This document shows positions 26,518 through 35,050 of a DNA stretch of 64,000 nt, piece after piece. The stretch comes from an uncultured Arachnia sp. Lineage in GTDB: Bacteria > Actinomycetota > Actinomycetes > Propionibacteriales > Propionibacteriaceae. The position numbers and the translations under genes were made by a program. The DNA is taken from contig CANLSH010000018.1 of assembly GCA_947493705.1 (NCBI GenBank), positions 1-64,000 on the forward strand, in the 5' to 3' direction. Within the stretch, counting starts at the first letter, position 1. The number at the start of each line of letters is the position of its first letter. The notes under the pieces were generated by a model. That model saw only the letters and a program-made list of their open reading frames with translations. It was not told the DNA's origin and did not search any database.

Positions 26518-27595
26518 GATCGCCGATGCTGACCGCATCGTCGTCAAGGTGGGCTCCTCCTCCCTGACCACCCCCGATGGGGGAGCGCTGGACCTTGACC
26601 GCGTCCGGGCGCTGGCGGACGCGCTGTCGGGGCTCCACAACTCCGGGCGACGAGTTGTGTTGGTCACCTCCGGCGCCATCGCGGCGGCCCTGGTGCCGCT
26701 GGGGTTGCGTCGCCGGCCCCGCGATTTGGAGACGCAGCAGGCCGCCGCGGCGGTGGGTCAGGGTCTGCTCATCCGCCATTACACCGAGGCCTTTGCAGAA
26801 CACGGCGTCCAAGTGGCGCAACTGCTCCTGACGGTGGACGACGTCCTGCGACCCACCACGTACCGCAATGCCCTGGACACTATGTCGAGGCTTTTCCGGC
26901 TCGGCGTTGTGCCGATCATCAATGAGAACGACACCGTCGCCACCCACGAGATTCGCTTCGGTGACAATGACCGGCTGGCCGCTCTCGTGGCACATCTTGT
27001 GCGCGCCGACGCCCTGTTCCTGTTCAGCGATGTGGAGGGCCTCTACACCGGGCACCCGAGCGAACCCGACAGCACACTGATCCCTCACGTGGCCGATGTC
27101 TCAACGTTGCAGGCGGACACCTCCAGAGTTGGTTCCCGAGTGGGCACCGGAGGGATGGCCACCAAGGTGGAGGCCGCCCAGATCGCATGTCGGGGGGGAA
27201 TTCCGGTGGTGCTGACGCACGCCGACAATCTGATACCCGCTCTCGGCGGTGAGGACGCGGGAACGCTCTTCTCTCCGATCGGAAAACGTCGGCCCCGACG
27301 GCTGCTCTGGCTGGCCCATGCCGCCGAGACCCGGGGGTCTCTGCACGTGGACGCTGGCGCTCGTCGTGCTCTCCTCAGCACCCATGCCTCCTTGCTCGCC
27401 GCCGGAGTTGTCCGGGTGGAGGGCGTATTCGATGAGGGTGAGCCGGTGGACATCGTCGGCCCCGACGACGAGGCGTTCGCACGGGGCTTCGTCGGCTATG
27501 GCTCCCAGGAGCTGAACCAGATGCTTGGTCACCACGGTGATGAGGGCCTGACTCTGCGCCCTGTGGTGCACCGGGACCAATTCATCAACCTCTGA
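26507..27595 (+). CDS. proB: Glutamate 5-kinase
   Basis: First enzyme of proline synthesis, phosphorylating glutamate. The amino-acid kinase fold begins [11 protein letters not shown], with [20 protein letters not shown] and [12 protein letters not shown] motifs, and a PUA domain occupies the C-terminal 90 residues (from about 270). 362 aa. ATG 26507 lies within the last codons of obg (11-base overlap), so expression is coupled. proA, often next in line, is not present here. Confidence 0.95.
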   Translation: MRSEIADADRIVVKVGSSSLTTPDGGALDLDRVRALADALSGLHNSGRRVVLVTSGAIAAALVPLGLRRRPRDLETQQAAAAVGQGLLIRHYTEAFAEHGVQVAQLLLTVDDVLRPTTYRNALDTMSRLFRLGVVPIINENDTVATHEIRFGDNDRLAALVAHLVRADALFLFSDVEGLYTGHPSEPDSTLIPHVADVSTLQADTSRVGSRVGTGGMATKVEAAQIACRGGIPVVLTHADNLIPALGGEDAGTLFSPIGKRRPRRLLWLAHAAETRGSLHVDAGARRALLSTHASLLAAGVVRVEGVFDEGEPVDIVGPDDEAFARGFVGYGSQELNQMLGHHGDEGLTLRPVVHRDQFINL

Positions 27596-27685
27596 GCAGA
27601 ACTCCCATGCCGAGTCGCGATGGCTTGGGGCCAGGTAGATCGCCCCAGCACCCTCAGCCGGTGTTGTGGTGTGGGGGAGGTCGGG

Positions 27686-28162
27686 TTACTCCCCGGCAAC
27701 CAAGTCAGCGGGGCTGACCCGGGGAGAGGTGTCCTCCGCGTCAAAGGAATGCATCAGGCGCCACCCCTCGATGCTGCCGGCGACCGGCTCGGACTGGTTG
27801 CCACCCACTTCGTAGAACTCCCAGGCGGTGAGATCCGGATCAGAATGCGCGTATGCCCACCAGTCCTCGTCGCCCGCTGTTGATGGTTCCCCGTCAATCG
27901 TGTTGAGGAAACCGTCGTCGCTGATGGCAGCGGTGAAGCCAGCACTGTTCAGTGCTTCGAAACCGTCGGCGAACTCGGTGGCGCAACCGCCTTGGACGCC
28001 GTCGTCGAATTCCACCAGTACCCACACATTGCCGTCATCCAGGCATTGCGTGGTGGGATCCGGCTCACTGCAGGCTTGGAGCATGGCGGCACCGAAACCG
28101 AGGCTGACGACTGCTACCGCAGTCCTGACGATCTGTAGAGGGGAGCGCTGTGACAAGGACAT
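27686..28162 (-). CDS. Lipoprotein with DUF4430/transcobalamin-like domain
   Basis: A 158-aa exported protein. The N-terminus has a basic stretch, a hydrophobic core (VRTAVAVVSLGFGAAML) and a lipobox LQAC, so the mature protein should be lipid-anchored. The rest, with W-V-L-V-E-F-D, GFEALNSAGF, DGFLNTIDGEP, DWWAYAH and GSIEGWR, resembles the C-terminal transcobalamin-like (DUF4430) domains seen beside vitamin transporters in actinobacteria. No transporter is adjacent. ATG 28162 is chosen because TATGCT (28175-28170 on the minus strand) ends 7 bases before it. Ligand unknown. Confidence 0.7.
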   Translation of the reverse strand: MSLSQRSPLQIVRTAVAVVSLGFGAAMLQACSEPDPTTQCLDDGNVWVLVEFDDGVQGGCATEFADGFEALNSAGFTAAISDDGFLNTIDGEPSTAGDEDWWAYAHSDPDLTAWEFYEVGGNQSEPVAGSIEGWRLMHSFDAEDTSPRVSPADLVAGE

Positions 28163-28270
28163 GTGTGTCAGCATATGCATCTTGCGGACGGTTCACGACC
28201 TCCCGTCCGCTCACCGGCTGGCTGTTGCCATACTGGGTGCGAAGAATCCGATGACAAACACAGGAGGACC

Positions 28271-28921
28271 ATGGACGCGCAGGCGATCATCTTTGACATG
28301 GACGGCACGCTGATGGAGACCGAGGAGCAGTGGGACGTCGTCCGTCGACAACTCGCTGCCGACGCTGGACTCGAGTGGCCGGAAGGTGCGACGCAGGACA
28401 TGATGGGGATGAGTACCCCTGAATGGTCCGAATACCTCGTGACATCGGTGGGGCTTCCCATGTCGGCCGACGAAGCTGCCGAGAAGACGATCGACGCCAT
28501 GGCAGCCCACCACCGTGAGGGCGTCGAGCTGCTGCCGGGGGCCATCGAGTCGGTACACCGCATGGCCGAGCATTACCGTCTGGCCATCGCCAGCTCCTCA
28601 CCGCGACGCCTCATCGACGCGGGTGTGGAAGCGATGGACATCGGAGATCTCCTGGAGACGACGGTGTCCACGGAGGAAGTGGCGGCTGGCAAGCCCGAGC
28701 CGGACGGTTATTTGCGGGCTGCGGAGCTGCTGGGGGTTGATCCGGGAGTCTGTGTGGCGATCGAGGACTCCACAAACGGAGTCCTGTCGGCGCTGAACGC
28801 TGGTATGGCAGTGGTGTGCATCCCACCGAAGTTCCACCCCCCGGCGAATGAGGTGCTGGCCCGCACGACGGTGCTGGATTCTCTCGATGAGTTGACTGTG
28901 GAACTCATCACCGCCCTCTGA
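28271..28921 (+). CDS. HAD family phosphatase (beta-phosphoglucomutase-like)
   Basis: A 216-aa haloacid dehalogenase hydrolase. Motif I is DMDGT at residues 9-13 (nucleophile Asp9, general acid Asp11), motif II ASSS near 112, motif III GKPEPDGY and motif IV IEDSTNGVLSA. The four-helix cap after motif I places it in subfamily IA, together with phosphatases for sugar phosphates and phosphoglycolate. The substrate is not determined. AGGAGG sits 4 bases before ATG 28271, a strong initiation site; the frame open upstream is not used. Confidence 0.88.
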   Translation: MDAQAIIFDMDGTLMETEEQWDVVRRQLAADAGLEWPEGATQDMMGMSTPEWSEYLVTSVGLPMSADEAAEKTIDAMAAHHREGVELLPGAIESVHRMAEHYRLAIASSSPRRLIDAGVEAMDIGDLLETTVSTEEVAAGKPEPDGYLRAAELLGVDPGVCVAIEDSTNGVLSALNAGMAVVCIPPKFHPPANEVLARTTVLDSLDELTVELITAL

Positions 28922-28938
28922 CAACGAAAGGCTTCCAC

Positions 28939-29047
28939 CCGTTGGTCGAGTAGCGCTCGGCGAGGAACGAGCCGTGCGCGTGTCGAGACCGCGTGCGTCA
29001 GAACGAGGTCTCGACACACTCGCTGGCGCTCGTTACTCGACCAACGG
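28939..29047. repeat. Long interrupted palindrome (actinobacterial REP-like element)
   Basis: Outer arms CCGTTGGTCGAGTA (28939-28952) and TACTCGACCAACGG (29034-29047) are exact inverted repeats; inner arms GTGTCGAGACC and GGTCTCGACAC flank a 16-base centre. Sequences of this type (GGTCGAGTAGCG...GTCTCGACAC) recur between genes in many actinobacterial genomes to my recollection. It lies between the converging HAD and PEPCK genes and may serve as a bidirectional terminator. Confidence 0.7.
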
Positions 29048-29089
29048 CAGGTCAGTGCCCGAAGGGTCACGTGTGTGGCCTCGCTGCAC

Positions 29090-32000
29090 TCAGAGATGCC
29101 AGTTCACCTGTCGGCCAAGGGTGCCAGCGTAGGTGTGGCCGGTCTCGTCCGCCGTGAGGTCCTCTAGGCGGGCTTTGACGGCGGCGCTCTTGGCAATGAG
29201 ACCCAGACGCTCCGAGGTGTCCTGGTGGAGTTCCTTGGACGTGAAATCTGCCATGGCCGCGATGGCTCGCTCCGCATACGCCATGTCCGAGTTGCGCTGG
29301 GACGCCAAGCGCTCGGCATACCAGTCGGAGGCGAGGACCGAGTCGCGCGTAAAGGTGTTGCGGAAATCAGGATCATCCAACGTTTCGTCCTCCGCCGACA
29401 CACCGGTCGCCATTATCTCCAGAAGCGACCTCACCGGTGGGACGGCCAGAGCGATGGTGCCGTCGTCGATGTAGGTCTGGGCAACCCTCCGGTGGGTCGC
29501 CACGATGATGTTCATCGCTTCGGCGAACGTATCCATGTCCTGGAGTTCCGGGCGCAGCATCTGCTCGGTGAACACAACGTGCGGGTGGAGGAAGATGCGG
29601 CCGAAGTACTTCGAGGCGAACTTCGACGTCATCCGGTATCCCAGACGGCTGGCCAGGACCTCTCGACCGTCATGTTCGAAGTCTTCGATGGGTTCAAGGC
29701 ACCCCTCCTCGATCAGTGAAGCGGCGTCGCGTTCCTCGGGGGTCATCCGGGAGAACACCTCTGGCACCAGCAGGCTGATGTCATGGTCCACCCGCACAGT
29801 GGGGCCGATCACTCCCGCGCTGCTGAGCCAGCCGTCGTAGCCGGTCAGGGCGTATGACAGGAAGGCAGCATTCAAATCGACAACCGAGGGCAGAGAGTTG
29901 AACGGCCCTTTGGTCATGGCCCCCTCGGAACCGGCCCCTGTGGTGGAGGGGGATTTGCCGGTCATGGAGCTGATGAACTCGATGAGGAGCTCCGGCAGGT
30001 CCATCCAGTGCAGCGGTGAGTACGTACACAGGGGCGGGACGCCGGGCTCGCCAGCATTGTTGCGGCGGCCCGCTGCGACGACGTCGACGCTGTGTGGCGC
30101 CGGGCGCACCAGGGGCTGTTTGCGGAACAGGTGGGTGGCAAGATCGGCCGTGGCGGTGTCCGTGGGATTGGCGACATCCGGACGAACCTGCAGATAGCGG
30201 GGATTCTTGGAGCGCTGGCCGTTCACCAGTCGTGGATGAGCTGAGGACACGAAGTACTTGGGCAAAGATTCGCCACCGTCAGCCGTGCGGCGGATCAAAT
30301 CCTGGATGGGCGGGGAGAACTTGCTGAAGGCGATGGCGTCGTCGCGGATCTCGCAGGCATCATCGCGTGTCAGCGGCTGGAAATTCGACAGGAAAGTGCC
30401 GCCCGAGGCAACGTCCGCCTCCGTCTGCTTGTCATAGCCGCGGTGAATGGCGTCGTCGGGACGCTGGAAGAGCAGTTGTTCACAATTGATGAGAAATTTC
30501 CTCGACACATCCGTGTCGCTCACCTCGGGGGGTACGACGATGCTCGCCGTGATGTCATCCTCGGTCTGGACCTTCGCTGCCGGATGGAAATCATGGCGCA
30601 GACCGAAGAGACGCCAGGAACCGTCGGGCTCGAACCCCACACGGAGCATGTTGACCGGCACTTTCTCGCCGTCCACGCGCAGCGAGGTGCCCTTGCGGCC
30701 GTTCACGATGCCAGTGGAGAAGTGACTGGCCCAGTCCTCGCCCCATTCTGGCCGATGGAACCGCTTCACGACGTACAGAAGTTCCTTGATGTGGTGGGGG
30801 ATCGACTCCAGCCACTGGTTGTACTCATTCGTGTAGTCCGAGCTGGGCGACATGAGCTTGATGACGCTGCCGATGCTGCGTCGATCCGAGAGAAGGGGGC
30901 GGAAGTTCGTGGGCTCACGTGAGGGGTCCACGAACCGGCCTGTGTAGTCGTGATCGAGAATTGCACGGACGGCGGCAATGTCCTCGTCGATGTCCGCCAC
31001 GTAGGCGTTGCCGGAGATGATGGCGTCGGTGATGGCCTTGGAGATCTCGGATTTGCCACCGCCGGAGACTGTGGCCGGTTTGTGGCAGTTTGTGGAGTCA
31101 GGGGAGGTGCCCACCAGCGTCCACTTGCTGCCATCGGTGTCGACGTGGTGGAGGTTGACCAGATAGCCGTCGGGGCCCACATACGTGGTCTCTGCGCGCA
31201 GCTGAATGCGGCCGGGCACACCGTCCACCTCCCACGTGACGCTGCCGTCGTGGATGTTGTAGGTGGTTCCTGCCGGCACCAGCACGATGTGGTGATTCTC
31301 GCGATCCAAGGCGTGGCCCTGGGGCTGCAAAGTGAACCGGTGGGGATCGCGGGCAATGACGTCGCTCAGGCTGTAGCCACTGTTCATGAACAGGGAGAAG
31401 TGGCCACCGAGGTTGTATCGCGGGAACACGATGGCGCCGCCGGAGTGCTCCTCCTCCACCAGCCCGTAGAGATTGGCTGAGTAGCTGATCTGTGCCTTCA
31501 CCTCCTTCTTGCAGTAGCCGAAGTAGTTGTCCGCAATGACGGTGACGATGACGCCGCGCTCATCGCGGGCGCACAGTTTGAAGGCTGTGCCGCCGTTGTA
31601 CAACTCTGTCGCCGTGCTCCAGCACATGCCGTCGCGGCGCTGCCGGTCCGTGGCGTCGTCGATGTGGGGGAGGCCGAGTTCCGTCTTCGTCAGCTTCGTC
31701 AGATGAGGCGCCAGGATGACAGCGCCGGTGTGGCCCGTCCAGGTCTCGGGGTCCAGTGAGGCGTCGTTCTGGGGAAGGTACGGATCCCCAGCGTTGCCGA
31801 AGATCCCTTCGACGAAGTCGAGGTTCGCCATCAGGGTGCCCGGAGCGAAGAAGCGCACTTCAAGGCTCTTCTGGCGGCTGAAACCGGGCACGGCCGGCAC
31901 GACGATGGGGCGCAGCTGGAGGGAGGCCCAGCATCGTGGCGGGTCGGATTGGTGGGCACCGTAGGGCAGCACCATGGACTCGGCTGGCGGCTGGAAAGCG

Positions 32001-32470
32001 GCTTCCAGGATGCGCCCGAAGACTTCGCGCGGAACGGCGATCTTGTCGTCCTGGATGGGAAGGCCACCCTCGGCGATGTGGAAAACGCCTTTGGTGGTGC
32101 GGCGATCGTTGGTGGGGTTGTGCAGTACGCCGTTCACCAACCGGTAGCTGGCGAGGTGTTCGGAGGCGAAGCTGTCTCCGTCCATGGGGAGCGACAGGGT
32201 GCGAGCCAGTCCGGGCTGATCCAGCACGAACGTCTGCTTGGGGAGTTTGGGGGCCGTACCGGTGCCGTCGAGGTACTCGTCGAGGAAGCATTGGATGCGG
32301 TGATCAACAGCCGGGAGCTTGTGTGACAGCCGACGGTTCAGTTCACGCTGGCGGGCGAGGATGGGCTGAACGAGCTCCGAGTGTGTCGTGTTGCGCGCGT
32401 TCTCCGGCATGGGCAGGCCCAGCATCCCGAGCCGCAGGTTGATCGCAGCGTTCTCCGCAAATTTGGCCAT
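29090..32470 (-). CDS. PPi-type phosphoenolpyruvate carboxykinase (PEP carboxytransphosphorylase)
   Basis: A 1,126-aa cytosolic protein that I identify with the pyrophosphate-dependent PEPCK family, which interconverts PEP + CO2 + Pi and oxaloacetate + PPi. Family-like blocks include TELYNGGTAFKLCARDERG (about 290-308), ADNYFGYCKKEVKAQISYSA (about 315-335) and YNLGGHFSLF. The length of about 1,100 residues is characteristic; ATP- and GTP-PEPCKs are about half as long. In propionic acid bacteria this enzyme links the PEP/oxaloacetate node of the Wood-Werkman cycle to pyrophosphate energy. A GATAGT box on the minus strand (32481-32476) ends 5 bases before ATG, hinting at a leaderless message. 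Assigned from memory of sequence; a database search is needed to be certain. Confidence 0.78.
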   Translation of the reverse strand: MAKFAENAAINLRLGMLGLPMPENARNTTHSELVQPILARQRELNRRLSHKLPAVDHRIQCFLDEYLDGTGTAPKLPKQTFVLDQPGLARTLSLPMDGDSFASEHLASYRLVNGVLHNPTNDRRTTKGVFHIAEGGLPIQDDKIAVPREVFGRILEAAFQPPAESMVLPYGAHQSDPPRCWASLQLRPIVVPAVPGFSRQKSLEVRFFAPGTLMANLDFVEGIFGNAGDPYLPQNDASLDPETWTGHTGAVILAPHLTKLTKTELGLPHIDDATDRQRRDGMCWSTATELYNGGTAFKLCARDERGVIVTVIADNYFGYCKKEVKAQISYSANLYGLVEEEHSGGAIVFPRYNLGGHFSLFMNSGYSLSDVIARDPHRFTLQPQGHALDRENHHIVLVPAGTTYNIHDGSVTWEVDGVPGRIQLRAETTYVGPDGYLVNLHHVDTDGSKWTLVGTSPDSTNCHKPATVSGGGKSEISKAITDAIISGNAYVADIDEDIAAVRAILDHDYTGRFVDPSREPTNFRPLLSDRRSIGSVIKLMSPSSDYTNEYNQWLESIPHHIKELLYVVKRFHRPEWGEDWASHFSTGIVNGRKGTSLRVDGEKVPVNMLRVGFEPDGSWRLFGLRHDFHPAAKVQTEDDITASIVVPPEVSDTDVSRKFLINCEQLLFQRPDDAIHRGYDKQTEADVASGGTFLSNFQPLTRDDACEIRDDAIAFSKFSPPIQDLIRRTADGGESLPKYFVSSAHPRLVNGQRSKNPRYLQVRPDVANPTDTATADLATHLFRKQPLVRPAPHSVDVVAAGRRNNAGEPGVPPLCTYSPLHWMDLPELLIEFISSMTGKSPSTTGAGSEGAMTKGPFNSLPSVVDLNAAFLSYALTGYDGWLSSAGVIGPTVRVDHDISLLVPEVFSRMTPEERDAASLIEEGCLEPIEDFEHDGREVLASRLGYRMTSKFASKYFGRIFLHPHVVFTEQMLRPELQDMDTFAEAMNIIVATHRRVAQTYIDDGTIALAVPPVRSLLEIMATGVSAEDETLDDPDFRNTFTRDSVLASDWYAERLASQRNSDMAYAERAIAAMADFTSKELHQDTSERLGLIAKSAAVKARLEDLTADETGHTYAGTLGRQVNWHL

Positions 32471-32554
32471 GATCCACTATCCAACATGCGATCGGCCGTG
32501 CGTCGGCCGGGGTCGCTGAATACGGGGGTCCTGCGCTACGTCAGGGACTGGTGG

Positions 32555-33250
32555 TCAGGAGCCGCCGTCGGCCAGCACCACGTTCTCCCCGGCGAGAACC
32601 GCCCGGAAGCCGTCCTCCTGCACAGTGACGTCCTGCAGGATCAGGTTCTGGGGCAGACCGTCGATGGGTTCCTCAATCGTGACGAAACGTCGTACCGTGG
32701 CTGCGACGGCACGGGACAGGACATCAGGTCCGCCCAGGTCGATCGAGCTGGGTTCAACGACGATCAGTCCGTCCTTCACCTTCACCGTTCCGGTGGCGAC
32801 AACACTGAACTGTCTGCCCAGGATCTCGATCGTGCGCCGAATCTCCGCCTGGCCGTCGTCGGCAGGACTGATCTGGCTGTCACCCCCGAGCTCCGCGGCG
32901 ACATCGGCGAACGGCACCGTGGCGTGAACCTCCAGCTGGTCCACGAGTACTCCGTCGGGGCCGGACCGGGCGCCGTAGCCTTCTGCTTGGACGTCGATCA
33001 GAGATGAGTCGGGCAGTACGACCGTGTCCGACTGCACATCCACCTTGCCCAACCAGGTTTCATCGGTTCCGAGATCCGACGGAGGGGCATCCCCGGCCAT
33101 GCGGTCGGGCAGAGGCGAGGGTGCCATTGACTGGCTCGTATCAGTCGCTGGAGCCGAGATGACCCACCAGGCAACGACGGCCACGAGGGTGAGCAGGAGT
33201 AGCATCCCCAGGGCGCCGATGGCCCAGTCGGCAGCACGTGATCGAGTCAT
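32555..33250 (-). CDS. LmeA-like phospholipid-binding protein (DUF2993)
   Basis: A 231-aa protein with an N-terminal membrane helix (about 9-31) and an extracytoplasmic DUF2993 domain of alternating beta strands, recognisable from VQAEGYGAR, LEVHATVPFADVA and the C-terminal VQEDGFRAVLAGENV. The mycobacterial relative LmeA is needed for lipomannan maturation; the lipid bound here is unknown. It lies upstream of the PEPCK gene in the same direction, 84 bases away, but that gene appears to have its own promoter. Confidence 0.78.
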   Translation of the reverse strand: MTRSRAADWAIGALGMLLLLTLVAVVAWWVISAPATDTSQSMAPSPLPDRMAGDAPPSDLGTDETWLGKVDVQSDTVVLPDSSLIDVQAEGYGARSGPDGVLVDQLEVHATVPFADVAAELGGDSQISPADDGQAEIRRTIEILGRQFSVVATGTVKVKDGLIVVEPSSIDLGGPDVLSRAVAATVRRFVTIEEPIDGLPQNLILQDVTVQEDGFRAVLAGENVVLADGGS

Positions 33251-33402
33251 GTCTCCCAGTGTGCAGCAATCCAGTGCTTCTTGGAGTCTGGCACAAAGGC
33301 TGATGTCCAGGGGAAGGTGGCCTGGACGAACGACCCCTCGTCACTCGACGTCGACCATCCGGGTCCACAATAACCAGGAGGAGCGACCCGTCCGGTCGCA
33401 GT

Positions 33403-33657
33403 TCATGTCTGAGGAGTGCTGGCTTCCTCTGAGTCGTGCCAATACTCGTTGGCGGCAGCAACGGTCTGGAAGTTCAGTGCCACCACATGGGAAGCTGCTG
33501 TGAGACCGTCAGGATCGTTGGCATATTCGGGACGAAGTCTCTTGAGCACCTCCATGTCGGGCTGGGTGTACTTGACTCCCATGCGGGACAGCTTGATTGC
33601 CAGTTCGAAGCCTTCCTGCGGTGTTGACGTCTTCAACGAGGTCAGCCAGGTGTCCAT
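33403..33657 (-). CDS. Small hypothetical protein
   Basis: An 84-aa soluble protein of mixed charge, MDTWLTSLKT at the N-terminus, with a predicted helical centre (PQEGFELAIKLSRMGVKYT) and a helical C-terminus. No signal peptide or known motif. GAAGGGAA lies about 6 bases before ATG 33657, which is preferred to an upstream start at 33738. Unknown function; located in a patch of poorly conserved and decayed genes. Confidence 0.5.
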   Translation of the reverse strand: MDTWLTSLKTSTPQEGFELAIKLSRMGVKYTQPDMEVLKRLRPEYANDPDGLTAASHVVALNFQTVAAANEYWHDSEEASTPQT

Positions 33658-33827
33658 TTTTCGTTCCCTTCTCGAGTCCGGGCGAGTTCGGTCATCGCCG
33701 GTTCCAGTCCCGCGTTGGACTGGATGACAGTGTCGCATCGAAGACCCTGTAGCAACCAGAGCATGGAAATAGCTGGAGAGACCGGGACGGACGTGTGAGC
33801 GAGAGCCGTGTTATCCATGGTGGCATG

Positions 33828-34074
33828 GCAATCACGACAGCACTGTCAGCAGTGGCCGTTCAGGATGTGGCGGAGGCCAAGGAGTTCTACTCGAACCTGT
33901 TCGAACGAGGACCGGATCTTGAGTTGATGCCCACTCTCGCCCAATGGGACATTAGTGCAGAGCACCATCGTGAAGCTACCCGTCGAGTCGGGCGCTGCTG
34001 CTCTCGATCCAGAACCCACGCCCACTATGGCGACCGGCGCAAAACACCTTGATCCAAACGGCGGTCCCCTCTGA
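33828..34074 (+). pseudogene. VOC/glyoxalase family remnant
   Basis: The first 40 codons (MAITTALSAVAVQDVAEAKE...NLFERGPDLEL) read as the start of a vicinal-oxygen-chelate domain. Around 33955 similarity stops in that frame, while another frame continues with STIVKLPV and ends LDPNGGPL at a TGA (34072-34074), resembling the usual DPDGN ending. The middle of the domain (about 50 residues) is missing. I read it as frameshifted and internally deleted. Confidence 0.55.
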
Positions 34075-34147
34075 AGACTGAGCCCCGGCGCCATCGACCA
34101 ATTCGTGATGAAGGCAGCGGACAACATGATCCGGAGGCATCAGGGCT

Positions 34148-34477
34148 TCAGTCTGAACACCCGACCGCTACCGCGAGGGCGGTGCAGATCTCGCGCATTC
34201 GGGCATCGGCCAACCGTCCGGAGCGTTCGACGAGGACTGCAGTGGAGACACTCTCAACGGAGTCGAGGTTGACGGCACAGCGCAGCGGCACCGGGTCTTC
34301 GCCCGGCTCTAGGAGGACCTCACTTGCGAGGTCGCGAATGGTGGTTGTGCACGGGGCGATCAGCGCGCGGCGATGACGAGGGATAGTGGTATCGCGAGAC
34401 AGGATGACGACCGGTCGACGGCCGATCTCCGTCATCTCGCACCACCACACTTCCCCGCGTGCTGGGAGGTCAGTCAC
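34148..34477 (-). CDS. MazF/PemK-like endoribonuclease toxin
   Basis: A 109-aa protein of the type II toxin class that cleaves mRNA at short motifs. It starts [15 protein letters not shown], followed by [11 protein letters not shown] and [20 protein letters not shown], the beta-barrel signature of MazF/PemK/CcdB toxins. The GTG at 34477 overlaps the antitoxin stop (GTGA), the usual antitoxin-first layout. The gene appears intact. Confidence 0.85.
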   Translation of the reverse strand: MTDLPARGEVWWCEMTEIGRRPVVILSRDTTIPRHRRALIAPCTTTIRDLASEVLLEPGEDPVPLRCAVNLDSVESVSTAVLVERSGRLADARMREICTALAVAVGCSD

Positions 34478-34707
34478 GAGGCCGCGACCGCCCGTCGGAA
34501 CGAGGCCAAGTCTCCCCACGCATCCGGTTCGTCGAGGGGATGCTCCTCGTAAGCGACGTAGCTGGCGTCCACTTCGGCGGCACGATGTCGGGCCACCAAG
34601 GCAGCGAGGGCTTCGTCAACCAGCGCGGAGTCCGGCTTCCCAGACGCTTTACGGGCTGCCTCAAGGAGGTCCCCATCAACCGTGGTGCTCAAACGTATGC
34701 GACGCAT
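34474..34707 (-). CDS. Ribbon-helix-helix antitoxin (MazE/VapB-like)
   Basis: A 77-aa antitoxin partner. The N-terminus [20 protein letters not shown] fits a ribbon-helix-helix DNA-binding domain followed by a helical [16 protein letters not shown] segment. The C-terminal 30 residues are acidic and likely wrap the toxin. Such complexes repress their own promoter, which should lie just upstream of 34707. ATG 34707 is chosen over upstream frames with no similarity. Confidence 0.8.
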   Translation of the reverse strand: MRRIRLSTTVDGDLLEAARKASGKPDSALVDEALAALVARHRAAEVDASYVAYEEHPLDEPDAWGDLASFRRAVAAS

Positions 34708-34855
34708 GCCACAATCATGCCATCGGCTGGCATGCGATGGTCTCCGGAGACCTCCTCCTCCTCCATGCGCGCCCACCGGTCGCTTCCACCCGGCGAACTT
34801 CCGCCGGTGTTCTCCGGCCACAACTCCTATGCAGGCTGCGGCCCGCCCGAGGAGT

Positions 34856-35050
34856 GAGAATCGAGGCGCTGGTTGTGGGTCGATTCGAGGAGCAACAGCT
34901 TGGGTCCTGGTTTTGCCGCTACCGTGTCGTCGCACGCTTCCACATCCCCCCGGAGTGGACAGTGAAGAGGACGGCATCCCCATCAGTATCTACCGGGACC
35001 GCCTCGGGTCGTGGAGTGCGATCTGGCCGGAAGTCGCGAGGCTGAACTGA
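34856..35050 (+). pseudogene. Possible decayed small gene
   Basis: From GTG 34856 the frame reads [18 protein letters not shown] to IPPEW near 34965; in another frame the sequence then continues [15 protein letters not shown]... and stops at 35050. Joined by one frameshift the two halves look like a compact protein of about 65 residues. It overlaps the 3' end of the amidohydrolase gene on the other strand. No family is recognised; it could be chance. Confidence 0.25.

Noticed and set aside
27620-27883. 87-codon plus-strand frame opposite the lipoprotein gene
   Set aside because: The minus strand carries a lipobox and a conserved domain; this frame is its shadow.
33141-33461. Minus-strand frame with a PDGSLLLVIVDPDGR segment upstream of the LmeA-like gene
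   Set aside because: It overlaps the LmeA-like start in another frame and the 84-aa gene; the segment is short and has no supporting signals.
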